From assembly GCA_000153445.1 (NCBI GenBank), contig CH672397.1, positions 540,930-604,929 of the forward strand: 64,000 bases of DNA. Reading direction: 5' to 3'. The DNA is from a gamma proteobacterium HTCC2207 (GTDB lineage: Bacteria > Pseudomonadota > Gammaproteobacteria > Pseudomonadales > Porticoccaceae). The notes below the pieces were generated by a model, which saw nothing but the letters and a program-made list of their open reading frames with translations, was not told the DNA's origin and ran no database searches. This document shows, in pieces, positions 1 to 9,640 of the stretch; the stretch's first letter is position 1, and each line of letters starts with the position of its first letter. The translations under genes and the position numbers were made by a program.

Positions 1-775
1 CTTTTGGCGACGCTGTCGCAGCACTTTTGGTGCGATCACGGCCTTTAATCAACTGACCTATCCAGCCTGGATCGCGACGGCCAAACCCGACTTCCATCAA
101 TGACCCGATAATATTACGCACCATATGCAGCACAAAGGCATTAGCGGTAACCTCAAAAACGATCAGCTCCCCCGCCTGAATAATCTTAGCGCTAGTGATA
201 TTACGATTTGGCGACAGTGACTGACACCCTGCCCCACGGAATGCGGAAAAGTCCTGTTCACCGAGCAAATACTGACAGGCCTCCTGCATAGCTGCAGTAT
301 TCAGGGGCTTGCGCACCCAGGTAACACCTTGGGAGAGTATTGCCGGCCGAGCGGGAGCAGAATGGATAACGTAGCGGTAAGTGCGCGACGTGGCGCTAAA
401 GCGTGCATGAAAAGTCTCATTGACTTCATCCGCCCAAAGCAAGGCAATACTGTCTGGCAACTGACTATTTGACCCTTTAACCCAATTGCGTCCAGTCCGC
501 AGTGCTTGAGTATCGAAGTGAATCACCTGATAGCTGGCATGCACTGCGGTATCCGTGCGCCCTGCGCAGCTAACAATAATCTCGGCGTTGGCCACCGAAC
601 TCAGGGCCCGTTCCAGCTCTTGCTGTACCGAGGGACTGTGCTTTTGTTTTTGGAAACCACAAAAAGCACTGCCGTCGTAGGAAACGACGGCAGCATAGCG
701 TTTTACGCCTGGGGGAAGACTCTTCCCCTGAGGAATTTTACTGTTGAGGCTGTATACCCAATCTAGTTCTGTCAT
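1..775 (-). CDS. truA: tRNA pseudouridine(38-40) synthase TruA (partial, C-terminus cut by window edge)
   Basis: TruA isomerises uridines 38, 39 and 40 in the anticodon arm of many tRNAs in the cytoplasm. Reading from the ATG at 775 gives 258 codons open to the window edge. The nucleophile motif is AGRTDTAVHA, with the catalytic Asp at about residue 75; the more usual form is GRTDAGVH, so the two residues after the Asp differ. Later conserved stretches include FSATSRTYRY and FVLHMVRNIIGSLMEVG, both typical of the family. Only the last few residues are outside the window. Its place downstream of fimV and asd matches pseudomonads. There is a 60-base gap to fimV with no visible terminator, so cotranscription is possible. 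Identification is secure. Confidence 0.95.
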   Translation of the reverse strand, partial: MTELDWVYSLNSKIPQGKSLPPGVKRYAAVVSYDGSAFCGFQKQKHSPSVQQELERALSSVANAEIIVSCAGRTDTAVHASYQVIHFDTQALRTGRNWVKGSNSQLPDSIALLWADEVNETFHARFSATSRTYRYVIHSAPARPAILSQGVTWVRKPLNTAAMQEACQYLLGEQDFSAFRGAGCQSLSPNRNITSAKIIQAGELIVFEVTANAFVLHMVRNIIGSLMEVGFGRRDPGWIGQLIKGRDRTKSAATASPK

Positions 776-835
776 GGGCGAAATTATACACACTGAGGAG
801 TTTATAAACCCACTTAAGGTTTAACTGACGACCTT

Positions 836-3397
836 TTATTTTAGGCTATCAAGCAGGGATTGCGCCTTGGCTTTGCCCTCTTCATCGGCTTCACCAAGAA
901 GCTCTTCGAGAATTTCTCTAGCGCCCTCTGGATCACCCATTTCTATATAAGTATTGGCTAGATCCAGCTTAATATCTGCTGAGTCAAGACTATTGATATC
1001 ATCTAAGGCACTAAACGCCTCGCCTGCACCCTCACTTGCAGCTGGAGAGTCTGCAGTAAAGTCAGTGAGCATGTCATCTAGATCTTCGCCACCGGGCAAC
1101 TGCAGCCCTGCTGACTGATCTGTGTCACTCATGGATTTTTTGGACTCCTGAGGCAAATCATCCAACTCAATATCAAAGTCCTGGATATCCAGTGAGTCTA
1201 AATCCAGATCATCTAGCTCAAGAGCGCCCAAATCAAGATCGGAGAAGCCGAGATCTTCAAGCTCGGGATGCTGAGCCTCAAAGCGGCCCTCTGATGCCGG
1301 GTCATTTGTTGTGGGCTCAGGGCTGTTTGTCGTGAGCTCAGGGCTGTCTGTTATTAGCTCAAGGCTGCCTGTTGCAGGATCAGGGCTGTTTTCTACCTCA
1401 AGGCTGTCGGCCCTATCAAGCTGAGATTCATCTATGTCCCCCAGCTCTAGGCCCTCTATATCTGATCGCTCGAGGCTGCTGAGCTCAGAGCCACTCTCTA
1501 AAACGTCGGCGCCCTCTTCCAGCTCGGTTACAGCACCGCCCTGTGGGCCAGCAATAATCGCTGCCATTTCAATCGCGGCGCTATCCTCTGTCAGTAGGAT
1601 TTCTTCATAGAGCGCGCTCAGTTCATCCTTGCGACCTTCGCGGAAAAGAATCTCCATCAACTTCAAGCGCGATGCACCATCCGCCGGATCTTGGGCACGG
1701 GCGTCTTCAAGCACTTGTATAGCCTGAGGCGTATTCCCCAGAGATAGATAGACCTCGGCCTCAGCTACAGCCTCAACCATCATGTCAAAAACCTCTCCCC
1801 CAACCGTCTCTTCGATGCTGTCAAAGATCTCAGTATCGCTCTCGTCGAACAGGTCATCATCTGGATCTAACTCCAGATCGTCTAGCTCGTGAAGGGTTGC
1901 AGCAGCAGCCGCTTTGTTCGGCGCGCCGCTATCGTAGTCTTCATAACGGGACCCAGGCAGATTATCCAACGCCTCACCATTTTGCGGCGAGGACTGAGAT
2001 CGGCGCAGAATCAAAACCAGCAAAAGTAAAATAAGCGCCAGTAGCGCAGCCCAAAAATAGACCGGCACTGCCATCAATGTAGCGCTGAGATTGCTCTCAA
2101 CTTTAACCGGCACTATCGCGGCACGGTCCAGATCAGCCTGCTTCTGGGCCTGCTCAACCAGCGCGGCCATAGTGGCGACCTGCGCTTCCAAAAGCGCGAG
2201 ACGCTGACGAAGCTCACTGTTTTCCAGTTGAAATTTATTGACCTCATCATTGGCAACGGCAAGCTCAGAGGAAAGCTGCTGAACAGCCCCCTCAGGTAGA
2301 GTATTTGCTGAACCAGCAGATTCCGATGCAGATTCACCATCGAAATTAGAGACTGAGTCTTCAGAAACCTCTGAACCCGAAACCAGGGTCAACTGCGCAT
2401 CGGCTTCTTCGTCTGGGGATGGCTCTAAGTCCGAGTCGGGATAGGAGTCATCATAAATAATCTCGATATTATCAAAAGCCGAGGCCGCTCCATCTTGCCG
2501 AGCTGGCGCCACAAGACCGATTTGTGAGGCCACCATATCGCCAGCTTCCTCACGAATTTCGTCGAGGGATGGCAACCGCAACACAGACCCTTTCATTAAC
2601 CGATTGGCATCGCCATCGGAAAACGCGCGCGCATTCTGCTGATAGAGGGAATCCATAGTCTGCAGCACCGTGGCACCACTGGGACGCAGGCGCTCAGCAA
2701 CATTCCACAATGTGTCGCCCTGAATAACCTGATGCTGATCGCCAGATAGCGCAGCGCGATCGACCGCTGCCGTCGACTTAGTTCGCGGATTAGAGGTCGC
2801 TGACGAATTAGAGGTCGCTGACGAATTAGAGGTCGCTGACGAATTAGAGGTCGCTGGCGAATTAAAGGCCACTGGCGGCGTTACTGCTTCAGCTATTGCC
2901 TGATCTTCACGATAAATAGGGAGATCCAGCAACAGAGTGTAAGAGCGCATTACACGACCTTCAGGCCATTGTAATTGCACGAGGAAATCTAAATAGGGTT
3001 CAACAACCGGCTGGTCTGAAACAATTTTGATAGTGCGCTGGTTGCCGCTATCTCGACTAATCGAAAATTGCAGACGACTAAGAAAGAAGTCGCGACTCAC
3101 CCCCGCCCGCTCAAACGCCTCAGCAGATGCCAGAGAGACTAAAAACTGGTTATCTTGCAGGTCGCCGGCGTTAATAATTTCAATATTGGCTGCGAGGGGC
3201 TCATTTAACGAGGAGTTTACGGTGATTTCACCCAAACCCACTGCGTAGGCAGAGGGCATTGTGACGAGCGCCGAAAGAGTGAATACACTGGCTGCAAAGA
3301 CCCACTTGAACTGAGCAATCAGATTACCAACAAACTGTGTTTTAGTTTTTTGCATAAGACCTTGCATTAAAAGCACCGACCACTTCCGAGTTGTCAT
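836..3397 (-). CDS. fimV: FimV/HubP-type polar peptidoglycan-binding hub protein
   Basis: FimV-family proteins anchor polar machinery (type IV pili, chemosensory and flagellar partners) and bind peptidoglycan. Features in order are: an export signal ending near AYA at residues 50-52; the family's N-terminal domain (LGEITVNSSLNEPLAA, 55-70); a linker with five 18-bp repeats read as SNSSAT (about 178-203); a LysM domain (222-276); a coiled coil rich in Glu and Leu; one membrane segment (about 440-465); a long acidic cytoplasmic part with a TPR-like stretch; and the conserved C-terminal FimV domain (about the last 50 residues, DIKLDLANTYIEMGD). The annotated ATG puts about 30 residues before the hydrophobic core, so an internal ATG (residue 11 or 15) may be the true start. 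A second degenerate repeat (SPEL/SPEP) lies in the acidic region. Confidence 0.9.
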   Translation of the reverse strand: MTTRKWSVLLMQGLMQKTKTQFVGNLIAQFKWVFAASVFTLSALVTMPSAYAVGLGEITVNSSLNEPLAANIEIINAGDLQDNQFLVSLASAEAFERAGVSRDFFLSRLQFSISRDSGNQRTIKIVSDQPVVEPYLDFLVQLQWPEGRVMRSYTLLLDLPIYREDQAIAEAVTPPVAFNSPATSNSSATSNSSATSNSSATSNPRTKSTAAVDRAALSGDQHQVIQGDTLWNVAERLRPSGATVLQTMDSLYQQNARAFSDGDANRLMKGSVLRLPSLDEIREEAGDMVASQIGLVAPARQDGAASAFDNIEIIYDDSYPDSDLEPSPDEEADAQLTLVSGSEVSEDSVSNFDGESASESAGSANTLPEGAVQQLSSELAVANDEVNKFQLENSELRQRLALLEAQVATMAALVEQAQKQADLDRAAIVPVKVESNLSATLMAVPVYFWAALLALILLLLVLILRRSQSSPQNGEALDNLPGSRYEDYDSGAPNKAAAAATLHELDDLELDPDDDLFDESDTEIFDSIEETVGGEVFDMMVEAVAEAEVYLSLGNTPQAIQVLEDARAQDPADGASRLKLMEILFREGRKDELSALYEEILLTEDSAAIEMAAIIAGPQGGAVTELEEGADVLESGSELSSLERSDIEGLELGDIDESQLDRADSLEVENSPDPATGSLELITDSPELTTNSPEPTTNDPASEGRFEAQHPELEDLGFSDLDLGALELDDLDLDSLDIQDFDIELDDLPQESKKSMSDTDQSAGLQLPGGEDLDDMLTDFTADSPAASEGAGEAFSALDDINSLDSADIKLDLANTYIEMGDPEGAREILEELLGEADEEGKAKAQSLLDSLK
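2787..2876. repeat. 18-bp in-frame tandem repeat (5 copies) in fimV
   Basis: Five consecutive 18-bp units resemble GAATTAGAGGTCGCTGAC on the plus strand. The middle copies are identical and the outer ones diverged. They encode a six-residue Ser/Ala/Thr/Asn repeat in the periplasmic linker before the LysM domain. The unit length is a multiple of three, so copy-number change would alter linker length without breaking the frame. Confidence 0.9.
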
Positions 3398-3549
3398 AAA
3401 AATGTCCTATTAAAGGCCTCTTGCAGAGACCCCTGCATTAAGAGCTTTACAGTAATTGTTTCTCAGCGAACCTGCAATATCTCAAGGCGTTAACCACCCT
3501 CAAGTCTTAGCACATTATTGGCCTTTTTATCTCCCAGTTTAGCCTTTTC

Positions 3550-4662
3550 TCAGTCCTCGATAAGAATTCTCAGCATTCGACGCAAGGGCTCAGCCGCGCC
3601 CCATAGAAGCTGATCGCCCACAGTAAAGGCTGAAAGATATTGCTCACCCATATTCATTTTGCGCAAGCGCCCTACTGGAACATCCAAGCCACCGGTTACT
3701 GCAGCAGGCGTCAAATACTTAACCGAAGACTCCTTATCGTTAGCAATCACCTTAGCCCACTGATTACCTTCAGCTAACATGGACTCGATTTCATCCATAG
3801 GCACATCTTGAGTCAGCTTAATGGTTAGAGCCTGACTGTGGCAGCGCATAGAACCGATGCGCACGCAAAGGCCATCCAACGGAATAGGATTGCCCTCGCG
3901 ATTCAAAATCTTATTGGTCTCTGCCTGATTTTTCCACTCTTCACGGCTCTGACCATTTTCAAGCTGAGAATCAATATAGGGCAGCAGGCTGCCGGCCAAT
4001 GGGTAGCTCCAGTTATCGACTGGGAAACTATCCGAGCGCAGAGTATCGGTCACCTGACGATCAATCTCTAAAATAGCCGAACCAGGATTAGACAGCGCAT
4101 CGGACACAGAACTCTTAATCACCCCCATCTGATTGATCAGTTCACGCATATTCTGTGCACCGGCACCAGAGGCCGCCTGATAGGTCATAGAGCTAGCCCA
4201 TTCCACCAGATTGGCATTAAACAGACCGCCGAGACTCATCAGCATCAGACTGACAGTACAGTTGCCGCCAATAAAGTCTTTAACACCATTGGCCAAACCA
4301 TCTTTAACCACAGACATATTGACCGGATCGAGCACAATAATCGAACTATCGTCCATACGCAGAGCAGAAGCTGCATCAATCCAATAGCCATCCCAGCCCG
4401 CTTTACGCAGTTGTGGATAGACTTCTTTGGTGTAGTCGCCACCCTGACAGGTCACAATAATATCCATCTGCTGCAGAGCATCGATATCAAAGGCACTTTG
4501 CAGCAAAGGTATTTCAACACCTACATCGGGACCTGCTTGGCCGGCCTGAGAGGTGGTGAAGAAAATTGGCTCTATATGGGCGAAGTCATTCTCTTCACGC
4601 ATTCTATCCATCAGCACAGATCCAACCATGCCACGCCAACCGATAAATCCTGTCTTTTTCAT
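3550..4662 (-). CDS. asd: Aspartate-semialdehyde dehydrogenase
   Basis: Asd reduces L-aspartyl-4-phosphate to aspartate semialdehyde with NADPH, the branch point to lysine/diaminopimelate, threonine and methionine. The protein is 370 residues, as in the E. coli-type enzyme. The N-terminus has the NADP-binding [13 protein letters not shown]. The catalytic cysteine is Cys135 in [10 protein letters not shown], at the same number as in E. coli. Later motifs include [15 protein letters not shown] and the substrate-binding [16 protein letters not shown]. It lies between leuB (329-base repeat-containing gap) and fimV (about 150 bases), the pseudomonad order. The gap to leuB probably separates it from the leu transcript. 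Confidence 0.97.
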   Translation of the reverse strand: MKKTGFIGWRGMVGSVLMDRMREENDFAHIEPIFFTTSQAGQAGPDVGVEIPLLQSAFDIDALQQMDIIVTCQGGDYTKEVYPQLRKAGWDGYWIDAASALRMDDSSIIVLDPVNMSVVKDGLANGVKDFIGGNCTVSLMLMSLGGLFNANLVEWASSMTYQAASGAGAQNMRELINQMGVIKSSVSDALSNPGSAILEIDRQVTDTLRSDSFPVDNWSYPLAGSLLPYIDSQLENGQSREEWKNQAETNKILNREGNPIPLDGLCVRIGSMRCHSQALTIKLTQDVPMDEIESMLAEGNQWAKVIANDKESSVKYLTPAAVTGGLDVPVGRLRKMNMGEQYLSAFTVGDQLLWGAAEPLRRMLRILIED

Positions 4663-4991
4663 TGCTCTAGATCCTGTTGTAAATTCTTGGTTAAGTTCTT
4701 TTGTTATTCAGTGTTACTGCTTACCTATGAGATCCCTCGACGCTTCGCTCTGTCGGGATGAAAAAATTAGGTGGCTTTGCCTCACTACTGTCATCTCGAA
4801 CACATGTGAGAGAGATGTACGAGTGTCGCGGGAGGCAGGACATTGGGAGTGACCCGGTCGTAAAGGGCCTGTATGGCTTTGCCAACACCCAACGCCCGGC
4901 ATCCAAGAACCAACAGCGAGATCTCTCGTCGCTACGCTCTGTCGAGATAACAGGGTAGTTGCCCTACCAGAGCCCCAAGTTATGGAGCAGC
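4663..4991. repeat. asd-leuB intergenic region with three dispersed repeat copies
   Basis: No gene is visible. The region holds a type A dispersed repeat at 4729-4761 (GATCCCTCG...CTGTCGGGATGA), a type B copy near 4789-4818 (GTCATCTCGAACACATGTGA, ending in GAGAGAT) and another type A copy at about 4916-4950 (GAGATCTCTCGTCGC...CTGTCGAGATAACA). Short open frames here on both strands consist of repeat sequence and are not genes. The asd promoter should lie in the part nearest 4663. Confidence 0.8.
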
Positions 4992-6062
4992 TTAAAGCGC
5001 CGCCACCACCGCATCACCCATCTCAACAGTACCAACCCGCGTCATACCATCGGTATAAATATCCCCAGTGCGCAAACCCTGATCCAGCACATCACTCACC
5101 GCCTTCTCAATTGCATCCGCCGCCGCAACCGCATCCAACGAATAACGCAACATCATCGCCACCGACAAAATAGTCGCCAATGGATTCGCCACACCCTGCC
5201 CGGCAATATCCGGCGCTGAACCATGGCAAGGCTCATACATACCGCCGCCATCTTTATCCAACGACGCAGAGGGCAACATACCAATAGACCCGGTCAACAT
5301 AGCCGCCGTATCCGACAAAATATCGCCAAACATATTACCGGTCACCACCACATCAAACTGCTTAGGCTCCTTCACCAACTGCATAGCCGCATTGTCTACA
5401 TACATATGGCTCAGCTCCACCTCAGGGTAGTCAGCTGCCATAGACGTAATAATCTCGCGCCATAAAATAGTCGCTTCCAACACATTGGACTTATCCACCG
5501 AACACAGACGCTTACCGCGTACCATCGCCGCTTCAAACGCCATACGGCCAATACGACGAATCTCAGACTCATTGTATTTGTAGGTGTTATAACCCTCGCG
5601 CTCACCATTATCCAAGGTACGAATACCCCGTGGCTCACCAAAGTAGATGCCACCCACCAATTCGCGAACAATCAAAATATCCAAACCGGAGACAAACTCA
5701 GGCTTTAGGGAAGAGGCATGGGCTAACTGGGGATACATAATCGCCGGACGCAAATTACCAAACAGCTCCAACTCAGAGCGAATTGTTAACAAACCCTTTT
5801 CAGGGCGCAGATGGCGCTCAACATCATCCCACTGGGGGCCACCCACAGCACCTAACAGAATCGCATCCGAGGCGCGGGCCTTATCCAAAGTCTCCTGTGG
5901 GCAAGGCTCACCCACAGCATCTAACGCCGCGCCACCCAAATGGGCGTAATCCAACTCAATACCCAAGCCAAACTTCTGGTTAACTGTCTCCAGCACCCTT
6001 ACCGCTTCAGTAATAATTTCAGGGCCTATATTGTCCCCGGGTAATACCAACACTTTACTCAT
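4992..6062 (-). CDS. leuB: 3-isopropylmalate dehydrogenase
   Basis: LeuB oxidatively decarboxylates (2R,3S)-3-isopropylmalate to 2-oxoisocaproate with NAD+, the third step specific to leucine synthesis. The 356-residue protein starts [15 protein letters not shown] and has the substrate/metal motifs [15 protein letters not shown] and [15 protein letters not shown], followed by the NAD-binding [18 protein letters not shown]. Length is normal. Its ATG overlaps the leuD stop by one base (TAATG), showing translational coupling within leuCDB. leuA is not in the window, as in many gammaproteobacteria where it is unlinked. Confidence 0.97.
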   Translation of the reverse strand: MSKVLVLPGDNIGPEIITEAVRVLETVNQKFGLGIELDYAHLGGAALDAVGEPCPQETLDKARASDAILLGAVGGPQWDDVERHLRPEKGLLTIRSELELFGNLRPAIMYPQLAHASSLKPEFVSGLDILIVRELVGGIYFGEPRGIRTLDNGEREGYNTYKYNESEIRRIGRMAFEAAMVRGKRLCSVDKSNVLEATILWREIITSMAADYPEVELSHMYVDNAAMQLVKEPKQFDVVVTGNMFGDILSDTAAMLTGSIGMLPSASLDKDGGGMYEPCHGSAPDIAGQGVANPLATILSVAMMLRYSLDAVAAADAIEKAVSDVLDQGLRTGDIYTDGMTRVGTVEMGDAVVAAL

Positions 6063-6709
6063 TATTTAATCGCTCCAAAGACCCAGGGGTGCTGCGCCGC
6101 ACGCTTAACTTCATATTCTTTAATCGCATCTGACTCTTGCAATGTCAGGCCGATCTCATCCAAACCGTTCAACAGGCAATCTTTGCGAAACTCATCCAAC
6201 TCAAAGGTAAACACATGACCTGAATCCGTGGTCACAGTCTGCGAGGGCAAATCGATCGACAGTTGATAACCCTCCTCGGCGTCCATCTCCTTAAACAGAA
6301 TATCCACCTGCTCCTCGGTTAAAATCACCGGCAATAAACCGTTCTTAAAACAGTTGTTGTAGAAGATATCCGCATAACTGGGTGCAATCACCGCATTGAA
6401 ACCGTAATCCTCCAACGCCCAAGGCGCGTGCTCACGACTGGAGCCACAGCCAAAATTCTTCCGCGCCAAGAGTACCGATGCACCCTTGTAACGAGGGAAG
6501 TTCAACGGGAACTCCGCTTTGAGCGGACGGTTGCTGCAATCAACACCGGGTTGCCCCTCATCCTGATAACGCAACTCATCAAACAGGTTCGGCCCAAAGC
6601 CACTGCGCTTGATCGACTTCAAAAACTGCTTGGGAATAATCATATCCGTGTCTACATTGGCGCGATCCATAGGACCCACCAAGCCACGATGTGCAGTAAA
6701 TGCTTTCAT
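6062..6709 (-). CDS. leuD: 3-isopropylmalate dehydratase small subunit
   Basis: LeuD pairs with LeuC to form isopropylmalate isomerase, converting 2- to 3-isopropylmalate. The 215-residue product carries the swivel-domain signature [13 protein letters not shown] (85-97), which positions substrate over the LeuC iron-sulfur cluster. The N-terminal [19 protein letters not shown] is also typical. It overlaps both neighbours by a single base in TAATG arrangements, so leuC, leuD and leuB are tightly coupled for translation and subunit balance. Confidence 0.97.
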   Translation of the reverse strand: MKAFTAHRGLVGPMDRANVDTDMIIPKQFLKSIKRSGFGPNLFDELRYQDEGQPGVDCSNRPLKAEFPLNFPRYKGASVLLARKNFGCGSSREHAPWALEDYGFNAVIAPSYADIFYNNCFKNGLLPVILTEEQVDILFKEMDAEEGYQLSIDLPSQTVTTDSGHVFTFELDEFRKDCLLNGLDEIGLTLQESDAIKEYEVKRAAQHPWVFGAIK

Positions 6710-8142
6710 TATTGATCACCTCCTACAAATGTACGGACATCGACAATATGACCCGCCACCGCAGCCGCAGCCGCCATGGCTGGACTCATCAAATGGGTGC
6801 GACCGCCATTGCCCTGACGCCCTTCAAAATTCCGGTTAGAGGTAGAGGCACAGTGCTCACCGGCCCCCAACTTATCCGCATTCATGGCCAGACACATAGA
6901 ACAGCCAGGTTCACGCCAGTCCATACCTGCATCAACAAATATCTTATCTAAACCCTCAGCTTCCGCCTGCGCCTTAACCATCTGAGAACCCGGCACAATC
7001 AACACCTGTTTAACCGAACTGGCTACTTGACGACCCTTAGCCACAGCCGCTGCCGCGCGCATATCTTCAATACGCGAGTTGGTGCAAGAACCAATAAACA
7101 CTCGATCTACATGGATCGATTCAATCGCTTGACCGCCTTCGAGCCCCATATATTCAAGAGCACGCTCAAGACCTTTGCGTTTCTCTTCGTTAGGCTGCTC
7201 ATCCAAAGTCGGCACCGAGGCCGTTACCGCAGATACCATCTCTGGAGACGTACCCCAAGTCACCTGAGGCGCAATATCCTCAGCCGCCAACTCAACTTCA
7301 GTATCAAACTGTGCATCCGCATCCGAGGTTAAGGTGTTCCAATAGGCCACGGCCTGATCAAACATCTCACCCTTGGGCACAAACTGACGCCCTTCGCAGT
7401 AATCAATAGTCTTCTGATCGACCGCAACCATACCCACACGGGCACCGGCCTCAATGGCCATATTGCAGACCGTCATACGCCCTTCAATGGACATATCTCG
7501 GAACACCGAACCAGCAAACTCAATCGCATGCTCATTGCCGCCAGCTGTGCCAATCTTGCCAATAATCGCCAATACCACGTCTTTGGGGGTGACACCCACG
7601 CCAACCGTGCCATTCACAGTCACACGCATATTCTTCATCTTCTTGGCCACCAAACATTGAGTGGCCAATACATGCTCAACCTCAGAGGTGCCGATACCGT
7701 GAGCCAAACAGGCGAGCGCACCGTGAGTCGCTGTGTGGGAATCACCACAGACCACGGTCATGCCTGGCATGGTGGCGCCCAGCTCCGGACCCATAACATG
7801 GACAATGCCCTGCCCCATCTCATTGATTTTGAATTCCTTAATACCATAGAGATCGCAGTTATCATCTAGGGTCTGCACTTGAATCCGCGACACTTCATCA
7901 GCCATACCTGAAACACCCGCATCCCGCTCAGCCTTATCTGTGGAGATATTGTGATCAGGGGTGGCAATATTGGTATCCAAACGCCAAGGCATGCGGCCCG
8001 CAAGACGCAGTCCCTCAAATGCTTGGGGTGAAGTCACCTCGTGAATTACGTGGCGGTCTATATAGATTAACGATGAGCCATCGCTGTTTTGCTTAACAAG
8101 GTGGCTATCCCACAGCTTGTCGTAAAGTGTTCTTCCAGTCAT
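6709..8142 (-). CDS. leuC: 3-isopropylmalate dehydratase large subunit
   Basis: This is the catalytic [4Fe-4S] subunit of isopropylmalate isomerase. The cluster cysteines are visible in [17 protein letters not shown] (near residue 355) and [12 protein letters not shown] (near 415). The substrate motif [21 protein letters not shown] is intact. Length is about 477 residues, close to E. coli. The frame could begin at a GTG (8145), but the ATG at 8142 is preferred because GGGAG lies six bases before it. This is the first gene of leuCDB, divergent from a LysR-type regulator with a LysR-like box in the shared 113-base gap. Confidence 0.97.
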   Translation of the reverse strand: MTGRTLYDKLWDSHLVKQNSDGSSLIYIDRHVIHEVTSPQAFEGLRLAGRMPWRLDTNIATPDHNISTDKAERDAGVSGMADEVSRIQVQTLDDNCDLYGIKEFKINEMGQGIVHVMGPELGATMPGMTVVCGDSHTATHGALACLAHGIGTSEVEHVLATQCLVAKKMKNMRVTVNGTVGVGVTPKDVVLAIIGKIGTAGGNEHAIEFAGSVFRDMSIEGRMTVCNMAIEAGARVGMVAVDQKTIDYCEGRQFVPKGEMFDQAVAYWNTLTSDADAQFDTEVELAAEDIAPQVTWGTSPEMVSAVTASVPTLDEQPNEEKRKGLERALEYMGLEGGQAIESIHVDRVFIGSCTNSRIEDMRAAAAVAKGRQVASSVKQVLIVPGSQMVKAQAEAEGLDKIFVDAGMDWREPGCSMCLAMNADKLGAGEHCASTSNRNFEGRQGNGGRTHLMSPAMAAAAAVAGHIVDVRTFVGGDQ

Positions 8143-8198
8143 CACAGTCTCCCAGACGTGCTTATTTCAAGTTGCAGCCATTGTAGACCTGCCTTATG

Positions 8199-8213
8199 AT
8201 GAAATAAATTCAT
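8199..8213. promoter_or_regulatory. Candidate LysR-type operator between leuC and the LysR gene
   Basis: ATGAA-N5-TTCAT is a perfect inverted repeat containing the T-N11-A core typical of LysR-family sites. It sits in the divergent intergenic region, about 57 bases before leuC and 43 bases before the regulator start. Position and symmetry suggest the adjacent regulator binds here, controlling leuCDB and itself. This is inferred from pattern only. Confidence 0.5.
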
Positions 8214-8255
8214 ATTTAGCATAAATAGCATTCTTTATTGGAATACGAGAAAGCC

Positions 8256-9119
8256 ATGGATAACCAAAACTTAAAAGCCTTTATTACCGTCGCCGAGCTA
8301 GGTTCGTTTTCAGAAGCCGCCGATCGCCTGTACCTCACCCAATCCGCCATCAGCAAACGCATCGCCCAGCTAGAACAGCAAATAGGTAAAAAGCTCTTCG
8401 ACAGAATTGCCCGGCAAGTGTCGCTAACCGAAGCGGGCAGCGAACTGCTACCAAGAGCACAGCGCATACTTCAGGAATATGACAGCGCCCTGCAGGCCAT
8501 TAATGACCTCTCCGGAGAAGCCAGCGGCACATTAAGACTCGCCATCAGCCACCACCTAGGGCTACACCGCCTGCCCCCTGTGCTAAAGCAGTTTGCCCAG
8601 CAATATCCCAATGTAACTCTGGACATTGAGTTTATGGATTCAGAAAAAGCGTATGAGCAAGTGCTGCATGGTCAATCGGAAGTGGCCGTGATCACCCTAG
8701 CGCTAGAGAGCCACCACAATATCCACAGCAAAAAGATTTGGGATGATCCACTGCGGTTTATCTGCGCCCAAGATCACCAACTAGCGCAACTTAAAACACC
8801 GCAGCTTAAAGATCTGGCTGAGTACCCAATTATTTTGCCCGGCCTTAATACCTATACCGGACGTATTATTCAGAATTTGTTTCAACAGGAAGACATACCG
8901 TTAAAGGCTCCTATGTCCACAAACTATCTGGAGACCATCAGTACTATGGTGGAGATTGGATTGGGCTGGAGTGTGTTACCGGAGACACTGGTTAGAGAGC
9001 TGCATGTAATGCCCTTTGAGCAAGTTAGCATCGAGAGGGAGCTGGGGTATATTCACCATATGAAACGCAGCCTGTCGAATGCGGCGCTGGCGTTTTTAGG
9101 GTTGATGGATAGGGCTTAA
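8256..9119 (+). CDS. LysR-family transcriptional regulator, divergent from leuCDB
   Basis: The protein has an N-terminal winged helix-turn-helix (about residues 1-62: FSEAADRLYLTQSAISKRIA) and a C-terminal substrate-binding domain of the periplasmic-binding-protein fold, 287 residues in all. The ATG at 8256 is chosen over an upstream TTG at 8238 because ACGAGA sits just before it and LysR proteins usually start a few residues before the helix-turn-helix. Being divergent from leuC suggests it senses a leucine-pathway intermediate; a LysR gene sits at the same place in pseudomonads. The inducer cannot be read from the sequence. Confidence 0.85.
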   Translation: MDNQNLKAFITVAELGSFSEAADRLYLTQSAISKRIAQLEQQIGKKLFDRIARQVSLTEAGSELLPRAQRILQEYDSALQAINDLSGEASGTLRLAISHHLGLHRLPPVLKQFAQQYPNVTLDIEFMDSEKAYEQVLHGQSEVAVITLALESHHNIHSKKIWDDPLRFICAQDHQLAQLKTPQLKDLAEYPIILPGLNTYTGRIIQNLFQQEDIPLKAPMSTNYLETISTMVEIGLGWSVLPETLVRELHVMPFEQVSIERELGYIHHMKRSLSNAALAFLGLMDRA

Positions 9120-9226
9120 TAGCTTTTTTGGGTTTCCCTTAAACTGGACTTTTCTCTTGTGCCCGCTTTGACCTTAAAGCCTGCTTCCCCTTAATAAAAA
9201 GGCCCTTTTCAGAGATAGCTTCAATA

Positions 9227-9325
9227 TCAACCAGAATCAGAAACCACCAGCTCAATATGCTTATCCAGCTTGCTCAACCAATTCACCAGCGTATCCACAG
9301 TAAACTTATCGATGAGGTTCGTTGA
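9227..9325 (-). pseudogene. Possible C-terminal remnant of an XRE/HigA-type antitoxin
   Basis: Reading the minus strand from 9325, after an in-frame stop, gives about 32 codons including NLIDKFTVDTLVNWLSKL and DKHIELVVSD before a stop. This resembles the C-terminal end of small XRE-family antitoxins, which often close with a 'FSIDRLVNxLxxLG..V.I.V' pattern. No helix-turn-helix or toxin partner is present nearby. The upstream side runs into the type A repeat, as if the rest was lost. The match is short and made by eye, so it is tentative. Confidence 0.35.
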
Positions 9326-9348
9326 TTACGAATGTGCTTGCTGGAATG

Positions 9349-9381
9349 AGACCCCTCGTCGCTGCGCTCTGTCGGGATGAC
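9349..9381 (-). repeat. Type A dispersed intergenic repeat
   Basis: A near-consensus copy (GAGACCCCTCGTCGCTGCGC, then TCTGTCGGGATGACA) in the LysR-pepN gap. Other copies occur near 4729, 4916, 15231, 25464, 25823 and 45160, in both orientations. The ends (GATCCC / GGGAT) are inverted and can pair. Confidence 0.85.
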
Positions 9382-9427
9382 AGCGGAGGCTTTGTGAGCA
9401 AATAAATCAAAAAATCTAAGCGAAAAA

Positions 9428-9450
9428 AAGAGGGCCTTTACGGCCCTCTT
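9428..9450 (-). terminator. Intrinsic terminator downstream of pepN
   Basis: AAGAGGGCC-TTTAC-GGCCCTCTT forms a nine-pair stem. On the minus strand it is followed by a run of seven Ts, so it terminates transcription arriving from pepN, about 190 bases past the stop codon. Confidence 0.85.
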
Positions 9451-9640
9451 AAATGGAGTTACATCTGTCTTCAGCGACCTAGAATGAGGATTAGGCATTC
9501 TCTGCTAACCAGACAACTCAGTCGGTTATAACCAAGCTAAATAGCGCGCTGTGGCCGTGAATGCCGAGCCCATAAAAAGGACAATACAAACCCGACATTT
9601 AAAGCATAGCCAACAATCTTGGCTTTTCCAGCCATGTCAG

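Larger units (their letters stand above)
9120..9640. other. 521-base intergenic region with repeat, terminator and a possible antitoxin remnant
   Basis: No intact gene is visible. The region contains a possible XRE antitoxin tail (minus, 9227-9325), a type A dispersed repeat (about 9349-9381) and a strong terminator (9428-9450) for the converging pepN transcript. The stretch 9451-9640 is probably the pepN 3' untranslated region; nothing else was recognised there. A 71-codon open frame on the minus strand (9283-9498) runs through the repeat and is judged spurious. Confidence 0.7.

Noticed and set aside
506-766. 86-codon plus-strand open frame
   Set aside because: It lies fully antisense to truA, whose protein is clearly recognisable; no ribosome site or family feature supports it.
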